A stretch of 64,000 nucleotides of DNA from Lachnospiraceae bacterium (lineage in GTDB: Bacteria; Bacillota; Clostridia; Lachnospirales; Lachnospiraceae): contig JAQUVX010000011.1 of NCBI GenBank assembly GCA_028693165.1, positions 1 through 64,000 on the forward strand. Direction: 5' to 3'. This document shows, piece by piece, positions 1 to 7,545 of the stretch. The notes below the pieces were generated by a model. The model saw nothing but the letters and a program-made list of their open reading frames with translations. It was not told where the DNA came from and did not search any database. Numbering within the stretch: position 1 is the first letter of the stretch; each line of letters starts with the position of its first letter. A program made the translations under genes and the position numbers.

Positions 1-8
1 ACACTTAG

Positions 9-142
9 GTCCTATGTGAATTTTTAAGGGGGCTTGGCCTGCTTGGTGCCGCTGGGGCATCTTAGCGTTTGGGAGTAAAAGACTACTCTCTACCATAAGT
101 GCTACCGCCTGAAATTTGGGCGCTTACTTTGTATCATAGGAC
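9..142 (-). ncRNA. Possible structured RNA, class not identified
   Basis: No protein frame stands out here. On the minus strand the segment opens with GTCCTATG (135-142) and closes with its exact complement (9-16), which would form a long-range closing stem around about 120 nt. Inside it a nested hairpin (AAGT, then GCGCC paired with GGCG, then ACTT, about 97-129) and a GAGTA/TACTC hairpin can be drawn. A closing stem around a large, partly open interior is the general shape of 6S RNA, but I cannot match it to that or any other family from memory. It lies just downstream of a minus-strand terminator, so it would have to be an independent transcript. Its 3' side reaches the window edge. Confidence 0.3.
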
Positions 143-159
143 GTAATTTCCTCCGGATA

Positions 160-192
160 CAAAAACAAGGAGACGAGAAAACTCATCTCCTT
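160..192 (-). terminator. Intrinsic terminator on the minus strand
   Basis: An 11-bp stem (167-177 with 182-192, one G-T wobble) closed by a four-base loop is followed on the minus strand by GTTTTTGT. It would end transcripts coming leftwards out of the HEPN gene or the tuf fragment. Confidence 0.6.
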
Positions 193-215
193 GAAATTAA
201 CACTCGCACTTTCGA

Positions 216-287
216 GTGGCGAAGCACTCAAATTAAAGGTTCACACTCAAAGTAGTGAAGCACTTAAATTAAAGGTTTGCACTTAAT
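216..287. repeat. Two imperfect 36-bp tandem repeats
   Basis: Positions 216-251 and 252-287 are two adjacent 36-bp units sharing the core AGCACTYAAATTAAAGGTT. A third, more decayed copy may lie at about 190-215. There is no open frame through them. They sit between the tuf 3'-end fragment and the terminator, at the far edge of the defence island. Confidence 0.6.
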
Positions 288-290
288 GAA

Positions 291-336
291 CAACGATTGT
301 AGCAACACGGCCTGAACCTGCGGCACGTCCACCCTC
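291..336 (-). pseudogene. Duplicate of the tuf 3' end
   Basis: These 46 bases match 6244-6289, the last codons of the intact tuf gene, with two mismatches and in the same orientation. On the minus strand they read as an EF-Tu C-terminal tail ([15 protein letters not shown]) followed by V-H and a stop. Similarity ends abruptly at 337. It is either the trace of a recombination or integration event that placed the defence genes beside tuf, or the last scrap of a second tuf copy. Together with tuf it brackets the whole restriction-modification island as direct repeats. Confidence 0.8.
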
Positions 337-479
337 TCAGTACTTTAAATACGTTTTTCTTTATATTTTCCAAACTTTGAAGTGGTAAAAATAACTTAAA
401 ACCGTTGTTCTGTGTTCTGTTTTTATTTATTGAAATTCTTGGCACCGCTACGCTATGCATCATTAATATCAGCTTAATT

Positions 480-1208
480 CTATAATACTTGTTTGAAATT
501 TTGCTGACTAAGGTATGTTTCTACTGTTTCTATTAGTTCCTCTAAAAAGGCAACTGCAAACTCTTCGTTATGTTTAATATCCTCTATACTATCCGTACGA
601 ACTGCATCCACAAACGAAACCGATCCATGTGCCAAATTGTTTCGACTTTCTTTTATCCCCTCCAATATATCAGGTCTATAATATCGACTGCTTGTTTTTA
701 CTTGTATTCCGTGTAGTTCAAATGTTTCTTTAATAGTCTTGCCATCAAGATTTCCTGCTGGTAATGTGTTTCTTGAATGCATTTCAATAATGGAATTGTT
801 CAATATCCCATCAATAATTTCTTCGTTTTTTCTTAAAAACGTATTGAAATTAGCTTTAGGATCATTCGCTGCCTTTAGTATGGCTTTTCTCCACAATGCA
901 CGAATTGACTCATTTACATCAATATACGATAAATGATTAATACGGATTTCATCATATATACTGTCAATCAAGTTTGAAACAGTATATTCAATAATATTAT
1001 AAATCATTAATGAAACATTTGATTTCAATATATTAATCAATGATTGAAATGTTAAATGTATTCTTAATTTCCCTTCATAAAAGAATTTACTGAACTCGCT
1101 AATGCCATCTTCCCTGCTATATTCTTTTGCCTCTAGGAATTCCATCAATTCTATAAACTCTTCTATCTCTTTTTTTCTCATATCATATGTATCTTTAAAT
1201 GTTATCAT
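480..1208 (-). CDS. HEPN-domain protein, MAE_28990/MAE_18760-like, probable RNase
   Basis: This 242-residue, mostly helical protein ends with R-N-N-L-A-H-G at residues 189-195. That is the R-x4-H active-site motif (R189, H194) of HEPN ribonucleases, and the length and motif placement suit the MAE_28990/MAE_18760-like group. HEPN proteins are usually toxins or effectors of defence systems that cleave RNA. It has no signal peptide or membrane segment. Its ATG directly follows the TAA of the DUF262 gene, so the two are co-translated in the operon methyltransferase - DUF262 - HEPN. I infer an effector role, perhaps abortive infection, held in check or triggered by its two partners. The motif is clear; the subfamily name is less certain. 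Confidence 0.7.
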   Translation of the reverse strand: MITFKDTYDMRKKEIEEFIELMEFLEAKEYSREDGISEFSKFFYEGKLRIHLTFQSLINILKSNVSLMIYNIIEYTVSNLIDSIYDEIRINHLSYIDVNESIRALWRKAILKAANDPKANFNTFLRKNEEIIDGILNNSIIEMHSRNTLPAGNLDGKTIKETFELHGIQVKTSSRYYRPDILEGIKESRNNLAHGSVSFVDAVRTDSIEDIKHNEEFAVAFLEELIETVETYLSQQNFKQVL

Positions 1209-2288
1209 TTATTCTCCCAAAAGCAATTTGTTCTTCACGAAATCAATTCTTCCAATTAGCTTATTTTTATTGTTTGCTGCATCTGAACGAGTACATCTTT
1301 TAAATTCTTCCTCATCAATCCAACCTGATATATCTCTATAAGGCAACTCCGGATTTTCATCCAACGCTATTGTAATACCTATTGCTAACGCTTCAAATCG
1401 CGCTCTTGGAGTTGATTTAGATGTCATTGTTTTTCTAAACCCACGCTTCCCAAGTATTCTATTTGCATAATCTATCATCTTTTCAAATCGATGTCGGCAT
1501 TCGGCTATTATCTCAATATTTTCTTCACAAAATTCATTTTGTTTCTCTACATATTGGTCAATATACTCCGTCACATTGCCCGCATATCCTTCGAAACAAT
1601 TTTCATAATTATCCGAATATGCAAAAAACCTTGAAACCAGTTCGAATCCTTCGTACCTGTCTTCCGTAGCTTTTGTTCTCGGTGCTAATTCATTAAACAA
1701 TGGGTTCTTAACACATTCCTCTAAGAAAGTCTTGAACACTCCTTCAAATGATCCTCTTCTTGCTTCCGCTGCCTTCGCCTTTTCTCCACCTGTATTAATA
1801 CGCTTAAAGATTTCTTGTCTAACTTTTTCTGTTGTACCTTCTTCCAAAAATACTACTCTAATATTAGTATTGAGAAAACGTCTCTGAATAGCAGGATCCA
1901 ACTCGCTAAATGTAAATCCATTTGATTTCGTTAAAATTTGCAATCCATTTAACTGCAAATCATCTTGACAAAATTGTACCAACGTTTGTGTTCTTTGTGC
2001 GCCATCCACGATTTCAATTCTTCCGTCCTTGGTATCCGCAAAAAACATAAACGGAATAGGTAATCCCATTAAAACAGATTCTATAAAAAAGCATCTGTCC
2101 TTATCTCTCCATATAAAATTACGCTGGTATTCTAATGGTACATAAAATTCATTATCTGCATACTGCTCAATAATAAACTTAATTGGGTAATCTCTTGTAT
2201 CAAATTTAATATCCTGCTTTTTCTCACTAATCTGTTTCGATGATTCTTCTATCTGCACATCTTCCTTTTTTGTCTTTTCCCTCTCCAT
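1209..2288 (-). CDS. DUF262 domain protein (ParB/Srx-like NTPase fold)
   Basis: The protein has 359 residues. The N-terminal half carries the DUF262 signature: a V-P-x-x-Y-Q-R-x-x-x-W segment at about 50-60, L-P-I-P at about 76-79, and the D-G-A-Q-R catalytic motif at residues 95-99 (general form DGxQR). This fold is found in GmrS of the type IV GmrSD enzymes and in SspE, where it binds and hydrolyses nucleotides and controls nuclease action. Here there is no visible DUF1524 HNH domain at the C-terminus, so this is a stand-alone sensor or switch rather than a complete GmrSD. The ATG overlaps the stop of the upstream cytosine methyltransferase (TAATG) and the HEPN gene follows immediately. That suggests the three form one functional unit, with HEPN as the missing nuclease. 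Confidence 0.8.
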   Translation of the reverse strand: MEREKTKKEDVQIEESSKQISEKKQDIKFDTRDYPIKFIIEQYADNEFYVPLEYQRNFIWRDKDRCFFIESVLMGLPIPFMFFADTKDGRIEIVDGAQRTQTLVQFCQDDLQLNGLQILTKSNGFTFSELDPAIQRRFLNTNIRVVFLEEGTTEKVRQEIFKRINTGGEKAKAAEARRGSFEGVFKTFLEECVKNPLFNELAPRTKATEDRYEGFELVSRFFAYSDNYENCFEGYAGNVTEYIDQYVEKQNEFCEENIEIIAECRHRFEKMIDYANRILGKRGFRKTMTSKSTPRARFEALAIGITIALDENPELPYRDISGWIDEEEFKRCTRSDAANNKNKLIGRIDFVKNKLLLGE

Positions 2289-3346
2289 TATTCCTCCAAG
2301 TTTACACCATTGTCTTGTAAATGTTGTTGAATACTAATTCCAATAGCTCTTCCCAACTCTACAGGCACAGCATTACCAATATGTGTGCTTAATTCCCTCT
2401 TTTTAGCTGGATGTTGTTCATCTAAAAAGATATAATTCTCTGGAAATGATTGTAAAATAGCACCTTCTCGAAGCGAAATTGCTCGATTCTGTTCTGGATG
2501 TCCAAATCTACCGTTTCCATATCCATAAAACTGAGTTGTTATAGTTGGAGATGGTTTATCCCATTCCATCCGTCCGTATACCGATGGGAATGATCGTCCG
2601 GATTCTTTTTTATGACATTTTAATTTTAAACTTTCCTCCCAGTCTCTCCATGTTCCCCCCGGAACTGATTGCCTTATTCTTTTTTTATTTATTTTTGACA
2701 ATCCACTTGATCTGTGCAACACATCACTTTTACACGTTTCTCCATCGGAAATATGAGGAAGTTCACCTATTGCCATTCTAACTGTTGGATAATTACCTTT
2801 TTCGTATATCGGTGGAATTAAATGTATGTCTCCTAATCTTGATGCCAATAGAACAAGACGTTTTCTATGTTGTGGAACCCCATACTCCGGACAATACACT
2901 ACCTGATATTCAACATGGTATCCTTGTTCTATTAATGCATTTACAAAATCATCAAACACATCTTCATTAACTAAATTAGGAACATTTTCCATTGAAACAA
3001 TTTCTGGCATACTCTCTTCAACTAATCGTTTAAATGAATACAACAGTTTCCACTTGTCATCTTTATATCCATCCTTACGATATCTACTAGAGTATTTTGA
3101 AAACGGTTGACACGGAGCACATCCAACCAATGCTTTTATTGAATTTTCAGGGTAATATTGTTCTATATCTTCTACCTTAAGGTTTGTAATATCTTGGCAT
3201 ATAAACTGCGTTTTATTGTTTATTTCATATGCGAATCGGCAACTTTCATCTATATCAAACCCTGCTGCGACATTAATTCCTGCCATATTCAACCCTTTTG
3301 TAAGTCCACCTATTCCACAGAATAGATCAATTGCTACGCATGGCAT
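2288..3346 (-). CDS. DNA (cytosine-5) methyltransferase, second of two
   Basis: About 352 residues when started at the M-P-C-V-A-I-D methionine, which has GGAGG eight bases upstream; an earlier GTG is possible but worse placed. The C5-methyltransferase motifs occur in order: motif I D-L-F-C-G-I-G-G near the N-terminus, motif IV G-C-A-P-C-Q-P-F-S with the catalytic cysteine, motif VI E-N-V, motif VIII Q-H-R-K-R-L, motif IX around S-P-T-I-T-T, and motif X G-N-A-V-P-V. The target sequence cannot be read from this. It lies 54 bases after the restriction gene and its stop overlaps the DUF262 start, so it belongs translationally with DUF262-HEPN rather than with the Eco47II-type enzyme. It may mark self DNA for that second system, or it may be a helper methylase. 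Confidence 0.92.
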   Translation of the reverse strand: MPCVAIDLFCGIGGLTKGLNMAGINVAAGFDIDESCRFAYEINNKTQFICQDITNLKVEDIEQYYPENSIKALVGCAPCQPFSKYSSRYRKDGYKDDKWKLLYSFKRLVEESMPEIVSMENVPNLVNEDVFDDFVNALIEQGYHVEYQVVYCPEYGVPQHRKRLVLLASRLGDIHLIPPIYEKGNYPTVRMAIGELPHISDGETCKSDVLHRSSGLSKINKKRIRQSVPGGTWRDWEESLKLKCHKKESGRSFPSVYGRMEWDKPSPTITTQFYGYGNGRFGHPEQNRAISLREGAILQSFPENYIFLDEQHPAKKRELSTHIGNAVPVELGRAIGISIQQHLQDNGVNLEE

Positions 3347-3400
3347 TAATATCACCTCCCATTGTTCTAGAACTCATTTTCTAATCTCCTACCAACCAAT

Positions 3401-4303
3401 TTATTCTTTTTTGAATGCCTTTGCATAGGCATATATACGTTTCAAAAAATTTTCTCCATGGTTTTCAGCGGATTCTACATTTTTCATTAAATCAGAAAAT
3501 CCCAAATATGAATTAAATCCTAACATGTATACTGCAACTGCCATCGCAATATCTTCTGTTTCTCTATCTGACATATCAGCTATTCTCTTCAATTCCTCTA
3601 TTACCGTATCATATGGTACTTTTACTTTACTGTCTTGCTTGACTACCTTTTCAATCACTTCTGGAAGAACCATACACATCTTATAAAATGCATGTGTCTC
3701 CCCTGTCGTAATATCATAAAATTGATCCAAGCTCACTCTTCTAATTCTTTTATGTGACACACGTTTACCATCTACTGTTGTTTCCCATTTAATGTTTTGT
3801 GATTTCTGCGCAATAGCTTCTACTAAAAAGCATGCACAATCATCATCATTTAGCAACTGATTTTGCATCTTTATATATGTTTTTCCTGCTGATGCCGAAT
3901 TCATTGTATTATGTTTATTCTTCATTTCCACATACACAGTATGAACTATATCACCATCAGGCAAAACAATTCCTTCTTCATCCTGATAAATAACATCCCA
4001 CCCACCTTCTTTTCCATTGTCTGGAACATGACATTTGTCTATGTATTGAAATATTCTCTGATGGAAATAACCTATATCATTGTTATTAGATTTGTCTCTC
4101 TGACGAAAAATTTCATTTCCGACCATTTCTTTCCATGACGACTGATATACTGTCTTATCAAAAATAAGTTTTATAGGGTCAATTATATTCTTATTAAATC
4201 GTTTAATATCATATGGCTCCAACTTTTCTCCATATTTTTCTATTGTTGCACCTACATGCTTGTAAAAATCAGCTTCCAAAATAAAACCTAACGTCCAATC
4301 CAT
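3401..4303 (-). CDS. Eco47II-type type II restriction endonuclease
   Basis: This 300-residue protein resembles the RE_Eco47II family (Eco47II, Sau96I relatives). A PD-(D/E)xK-type centre is visible as G-W-D-V-I-Y (D103) followed by V-E-M-K-N-K (E126, K128), and the stretch after it (H-N-T-M-N-S-x-S) is the segment I associate with this family. Family members cut GGNCC, so GGNCC is the expected site here, by inference only. The ATG overlaps the stop of the upstream methyltransferase (TAATG). This coupling makes the modification enzyme first and points to that methyltransferase as the cognate partner. Confidence 0.85.
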   Translation of the reverse strand: MDWTLGFILEADFYKHVGATIEKYGEKLEPYDIKRFNKNIIDPIKLIFDKTVYQSSWKEMVGNEIFRQRDKSNNNDIGYFHQRIFQYIDKCHVPDNGKEGGWDVIYQDEEGIVLPDGDIVHTVYVEMKNKHNTMNSASAGKTYIKMQNQLLNDDDCACFLVEAIAQKSQNIKWETTVDGKRVSHKRIRRVSLDQFYDITTGETHAFYKMCMVLPEVIEKVVKQDSKVKVPYDTVIEELKRIADMSDRETEDIAMAVAVYMLGFNSYLGFSDLMKNVESAENHGENFLKRIYAYAKAFKKE

Positions 4304-5337
4304 TATGTAGCCTCCTCGGTTTTTAATTGTTGATCCGCCATTTCTAGTGATTTGTGAATTTCTTTTGCTATATCTAATGCTAAATTAACAGGAACAGCAT
4401 TTCCCACTTGCTTATATTGAGACGAAACATTTCCGCAAAATTCCCATTCATCAGGAAACGTTTGACATCTTGCATTTTCTCTTACAGTAAATGGTCTGGC
4501 TTCTAGTGGATGGCAACGTTCTGTTTGCTTCTGTGATGGAGATGTTAACACCGCTAATGAAGGTTCCTCTAAACTTAGTCTACGCAGAATACCAGTTCTT
4601 CCACCTTCCATATTCCAACAACTTTTCATGTATTCTTTCGCGATTTCTGGATCAATGTCTCTCCAATAGCCGCCTGGCGGTACTAACTCAAATATTTTTC
4701 TTTTACGCTCTCCATATGGAAGCCCTACACTTTCAGGGCAATCTAACAGCACATCCCGAAGAACAGGTTTATAATCATGTGGTTTTGGAAAAGTAAACTC
4801 AATTTTGTTTACTAAATCATTTCTAATACCTACTGTAATCAGTCTTTCTCGTTTTTGTGGTGTTCCATAATTCCATGCATTTAAAATTTTTTTATCAATT
4901 GTATACCCTGCTTTTGAAAAAATATTTAACATTGTTGAATACGTCTTTCCACGATCATGTGTAAGCAAACCGCGAACATTTTCAAACAGGAACATCTTAG
5001 GTTGTAATTTTTGAAGGAATAATGCATAATGATAAAAAAGTGTCCCCCTAGTATCTTCCAACCCCAAACGTTTTCCTGCATAAGAAAAAGCTTGGCAAGG
5101 TGCGCCTCCTGACAGTAAATCAAGTTCACCTTTTTTTAGCTCAAAATAATCCCCCAAATCCAAACATGATATATTTGCTATATCATCATTAATCACATTC
5201 CAATTAGGTCTATTTTTCTTTAACGTATCTGCTGCATCTTTATCAAATTCAATCAAGCCAAGTGTGTTAAACCCCGCTTTTTCAACTCCCAAAGCAAGAC
5301 CGCCTGCACCCGCAAATAGTTCAATCGTAGAAAACAT
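4303..5337 (-). CDS. DNA (cytosine-5) methyltransferase of the Eco47II-type system
   Basis: A 344-residue C5-cytosine methyltransferase. Motif I is L-F-A-G-A-G-G-L near residue 7, motif IV is G-G-A-P-C-Q-A-F-S near residue 80 with the nucleophilic cysteine, motif VI is E-N-V-R-G, motif VIII is P-Q-K-R-E-R-L, and motif X is Q-V-G-N-A-V-P-V close to the C-terminus. The ATG is preceded by GAGG at seven bases. It follows the XRE regulator by 53 bases and is translationally coupled to the endonuclease. It should protect host DNA against that nuclease. It is clearly divergent from the second methyltransferase of the island, so the pair is not a recent duplication. Confidence 0.93.
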   Translation of the reverse strand: MFSTIELFAGAGGLALGVEKAGFNTLGLIEFDKDAADTLKKNRPNWNVINDDIANISCLDLGDYFELKKGELDLLSGGAPCQAFSYAGKRLGLEDTRGTLFYHYALFLQKLQPKMFLFENVRGLLTHDRGKTYSTMLNIFSKAGYTIDKKILNAWNYGTPQKRERLITVGIRNDLVNKIEFTFPKPHDYKPVLRDVLLDCPESVGLPYGERKRKIFELVPPGGYWRDIDPEIAKEYMKSCWNMEGGRTGILRRLSLEEPSLAVLTSPSQKQTERCHPLEARPFTVRENARCQTFPDEWEFCGNVSSQYKQVGNAVPVNLALDIAKEIHKSLEMADQQLKTEEAT

Positions 5338-5390
5338 ATTATTACCTCTTTTTCTTTCCTTTAATTATACTGCAAATAGGTGTCCCATTT

Positions 5391-5618
5391 TCAGGGCACC
5401 TCTGATATTTCTTCATTTGCTTCTACAAGTTCCATTATATCCGCTATCTGGCATTCTAAAATTCTACAAATTTTACAAAGAACTTCTGTAGAAACATTTT
5501 CATTTTTCCCCATCTTTGCCATAGCATTCGTTGTTATTCCTGCTTGCTTTCTAAGTTGGGTTCTACTCATTCCTCTATCCATGAGTAATTTCCAGAGTTT
5601 ATTATAGTTTACAATCAT
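5391..5618 (-). CDS. XRE-family helix-turn-helix regulator of the defence island
   Basis: This 75-residue protein is a single Cro/CI-type HTH domain: L-W-K-L-L-M-D-R-G-M-S, R-T-Q-L-R-K-Q-A-G-I, then the recognition segment T-T-N-A-M-A-K-M-G. Small XRE proteins of this size act as controller proteins in restriction-modification operons and delay endonuclease synthesis during establishment. It is the first gene after the island promoter (5669-5697), which carries a palindrome beside its -10 box, so self-regulation is likely. There is no dimerisation or sensor extension, apart from a short acidic tail. Confidence 0.8.
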   Translation of the reverse strand: MIVNYNKLWKLLMDRGMSRTQLRKQAGITTNAMAKMGKNENVSTEVLCKICRILECQIADIMELVEANEEISEVP

Positions 5619-5658
5619 AATTCACCTTCATAAAAATACTGTCAAGTTCCTCTAAAAC

Positions 5659-5697
5659 ACTACAATATAGTATATCAGAAACGTTTGAATTTCTCAA
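5659..5697 (-). promoter_or_regulatory. Promoter and putative operator of the defence island
   Basis: On the minus strand TTGAGA (5692-5697), a 17-bp spacer and TATACT (5669-5674) form a near-consensus sigma-A promoter about 50 bases upstream of the XRE start. A short inverted repeat, ACTA-N5-TAGT (5659-5671), overlaps the downstream side of the -10 box and is a plausible binding site for the XRE protein. Confidence 0.65.
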
Positions 5698-5734
5698 TCA
5701 ACTTTTGACACCTTCAACGGTATGAAACGGTACT

Positions 5735-6160
5735 TTATCTGCCTCTGTACTTTAGGCTGACAGATGTATACTGTCTGCTGATTTTTTGTTTCTTGACCTC
5801 CTTGCCATATCGCTTGTGCCTTTCCTTGATACTCTCTGCAACTTAATAATTACCTTTCTCACACTTCTCCAATGCCTGCTGATAGGCTTCATACTCTGAT
5901 TTAGAAGCATTGTGTCCTTTCATAAACTTCCTACACGTTCTTGTACCCATAAGGCTCCGCAATGGTTAACCAGTCATGTTCCATGTTTACAAACTGGCCT
6001 CTGCCTTTTCTATCTTTCCCTCTAAATCTTTCCTTTTTCCGCCTTGTAAAACACCTTTCAAATTTGACTTTGCTTCCTTCAATTTCTCAATATCAATCTT
6101 CTTATTTTGGATGACTTTTGACCAAAAGCCAAAGTACCGTAGGCAGCAGAAAGCATGATG
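5735..6160 (-). pseudogene. Decayed coiled-coil gene, probably from a mobile element
   Basis: Conceptual translation on the minus strand gives a lysine/glutamate-rich coiled-coil protein broken into pieces. One segment (K-I-D-I-E-K-L-K-E-A-K to E-K-A-E-A-S-L) ends in a stop at 5987-5989. Similar sequence resumes in shifted frames (W-L-T-I-A-E-P-Y-G-Y-K-N-V, then F-M-K-G-H-N-A-S-K-S-E-Y-E-A-Y-Q-Q-A). It then passes an in-frame TAA into K-E-R-H-K-R-Y-G-K-E-V-K-K-Q-K and stops at 5735. The pattern reminds me of C-terminal parts of relaxase or mobilisation proteins, but I cannot confirm that. It has at least two frameshifts and one internal stop. It lies between the tuf terminator and the island promoter, where a scar of the inserting element would be expected. 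Confidence 0.55.
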
Positions 6161-6209
6161 CACAAAAAAGCCCCGCAGTCCTTCTGTTATAAAAGGATTG
6201 CGGGGCTTT
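6161..6209 (-). terminator. tuf transcription terminator
   Basis: A 17-bp stem (6167-6183 with 6193-6209, one wobble pair) with a GC-rich core is followed on the minus strand by six T residues. It starts about 30 bases past the tuf stop codon and ends the str operon. Confidence 0.93.
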
Positions 6210-6238
6210 CTATCAAACACTCATCAAGTGTTCAAAGA

Positions 6239-7432
6239 TTACTCAACGATTGTAGCAACACGGCCTGAACCTACGGTACGTCCACCCTCACGGATAGCGA
6301 AACGAAGACCCTGCTCCATAGCTACCGGATGAATCAGCTCGATGGTCATCTCTACATTATCGCCAGGCATGCACATCTCGGTACCAGCCGGAAGTTCGCA
6401 AACACCGGTGATATCAGTTGTACGGAAGTAGAACTGCGGACGATAGTTGTTGAAGAACGGAGTATGACGGCCGCCCTCGTCTTTGGTCAGAACGTATACC
6501 TGTGCGGTAAACTTCTTGTGACATTTAACAGAACCTGGTTTAGCCAGAACCTGTCCACGCTCGATATCAGTTCTCTGGATACCACGAAGCAGAGCACCGA
6601 TGTTGTCGCCAGCCTGAGCAGAGTCAAGCAGCTTACGGAACATCTCGATACCGGTAACAACAGTCTTTCTAACATCCTCATGAATACCAAGGATCTCAAC
6701 CTCATCGTTCAGGTTCAGAGTACCACGCTCAACACGGCCGGTAGCAACAGTACCACGACCAGTGATGGTGAATACATCCTCGATAGGCATCAGGAACGGC
6801 TTATCAGTCTCACGCTGCGGATCCGGGATCCAGGAGTCAACTGCATCCATCAGCTCCATAACCTTGTCGCCCCACTCGCTGTGAGCATCCTCAAGAGCTT
6901 TCAGAGCAGAACCCTGAATGATCGGGGTGTCGTCGCCCGGGAACTCGTACTCGTTCAGCAGCTCACGGATCTCCATGTCTACCAGCTCAAGCAGCTCTGG
7001 GTCGTCAACCATATCACATTTGTTCATGAATACAACGATGTACGGTACGCCTACCTGACGAGACAGCAGGATATGCTCTCTGGTCTGAGCCATAACACCA
7101 TCGGTTGCAGCTACTACAAGAATAGCGCCATCCATCTGAGCTGCACCGGTGATCATGTTCTTAACATAGTCAGCATGTCCTGGGCAGTCAACGTGTGCGT
7201 AATGTCTCTTATCGGTCTCATACTCAACGTGTGAAGTAGAGATAGTAATACCACGCTCTCTCTCCTCCGGTGCTTTATCGATGTTAGCGAAATCTACAGC
7301 TGCGTTACCAGATACTCTCTCAGAAAGTACTTTGGTGATAGCTGCAGTCAGGGTAGTTTTACCATGGTCAACGTGGCCAATGGTACCAATGTTACAATGC
7401 GGTTTGTTTCTTTCAAACTTTGCTTTTGCCAT
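6239..7432 (-). CDS. tuf: Elongation factor Tu
   Basis: A full-length 397-residue EF-Tu, which carries aminoacyl-tRNA to the ribosome in its GTP form. The GTPase motifs are G-H-V-D-H-G-K-T-T near residue 19, D-C-P-G-H near 81 and N-K-C-D near 136, followed by domains 2 and 3 ending in [15 protein letters not shown] lies ahead of the ATG. It is the last gene of the str operon but also has its own strong promoter in the gap after fusA, as expected for a very abundant protein. A second copy of its last 46 bases lies at 291-336 on the far side of the defence island. Confidence 0.99.
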   Translation of the reverse strand: MAKAKFERNKPHCNIGTIGHVDHGKTTLTAAITKVLSERVSGNAAVDFANIDKAPEERERGITISTSHVEYETDKRHYAHVDCPGHADYVKNMITGAAQMDGAILVVAATDGVMAQTREHILLSRQVGVPYIVVFMNKCDMVDDPELLELVDMEIRELLNEYEFPGDDTPIIQGSALKALEDAHSEWGDKVMELMDAVDSWIPDPQRETDKPFLMPIEDVFTITGRGTVATGRVERGTLNLNDEVEILGIHEDVRKTVVTGIEMFRKLLDSAQAGDNIGALLRGIQRTDIERGQVLAKPGSVKCHKKFTAQVYVLTKDEGGRHTPFFNNYRPQFYFRTTDITGVCELPAGTEMCMPGDNVEMTIELIHPVAMEQGLRFAIREGGRTVGSGRVATIVE

Positions 7433-7494
7433 TTTATAACGTCCTCCTTAATTGGGCCCATTTGGGCTGTTAATTTATAGTTAGGCTGGTTTTT

Positions 7495-7523
7495 ATTATA
7501 TGCTATTTCTGCAATATTTTCAA
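7495..7523 (-). promoter_or_regulatory. tuf promoter within the str operon
   Basis: TTGAAA (7518-7523), a 17-bp spacer and a perfect TATAAT (7495-7500) on the minus strand lie in the 113-base gap between fusA and tuf. They allow extra tuf transcription independent of rpsL-rpsG-fusA. Confidence 0.8.
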
Positions 7524-7545
7524 GCCTAATTAAACACATAACGAA

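Noticed and set aside
216-287. Possible CRISPR repeats
   Set aside because: The two 36-bp units are directly adjacent with no spacers and are imperfect. No cas genes are present.
269-463. 64-residue minus-strand frame across the tuf fragment
   Set aside because: The tuf similarity is in a different reading frame and no ribosome binding site precedes the ATG.
1209-2288. Complete GmrSD type IV restriction enzyme
   Set aside because: Only the DUF262 half is present. There is no H-N-H or DUF1524 motif in the protein or its neighbours.
6329-7234. Long plus-strand open frame opposite tuf (301 residues)
   Set aside because: It is antisense to a highly conserved gene whose codon bias creates long frames on the other strand. 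There is no ribosome binding site or recognisable domain.
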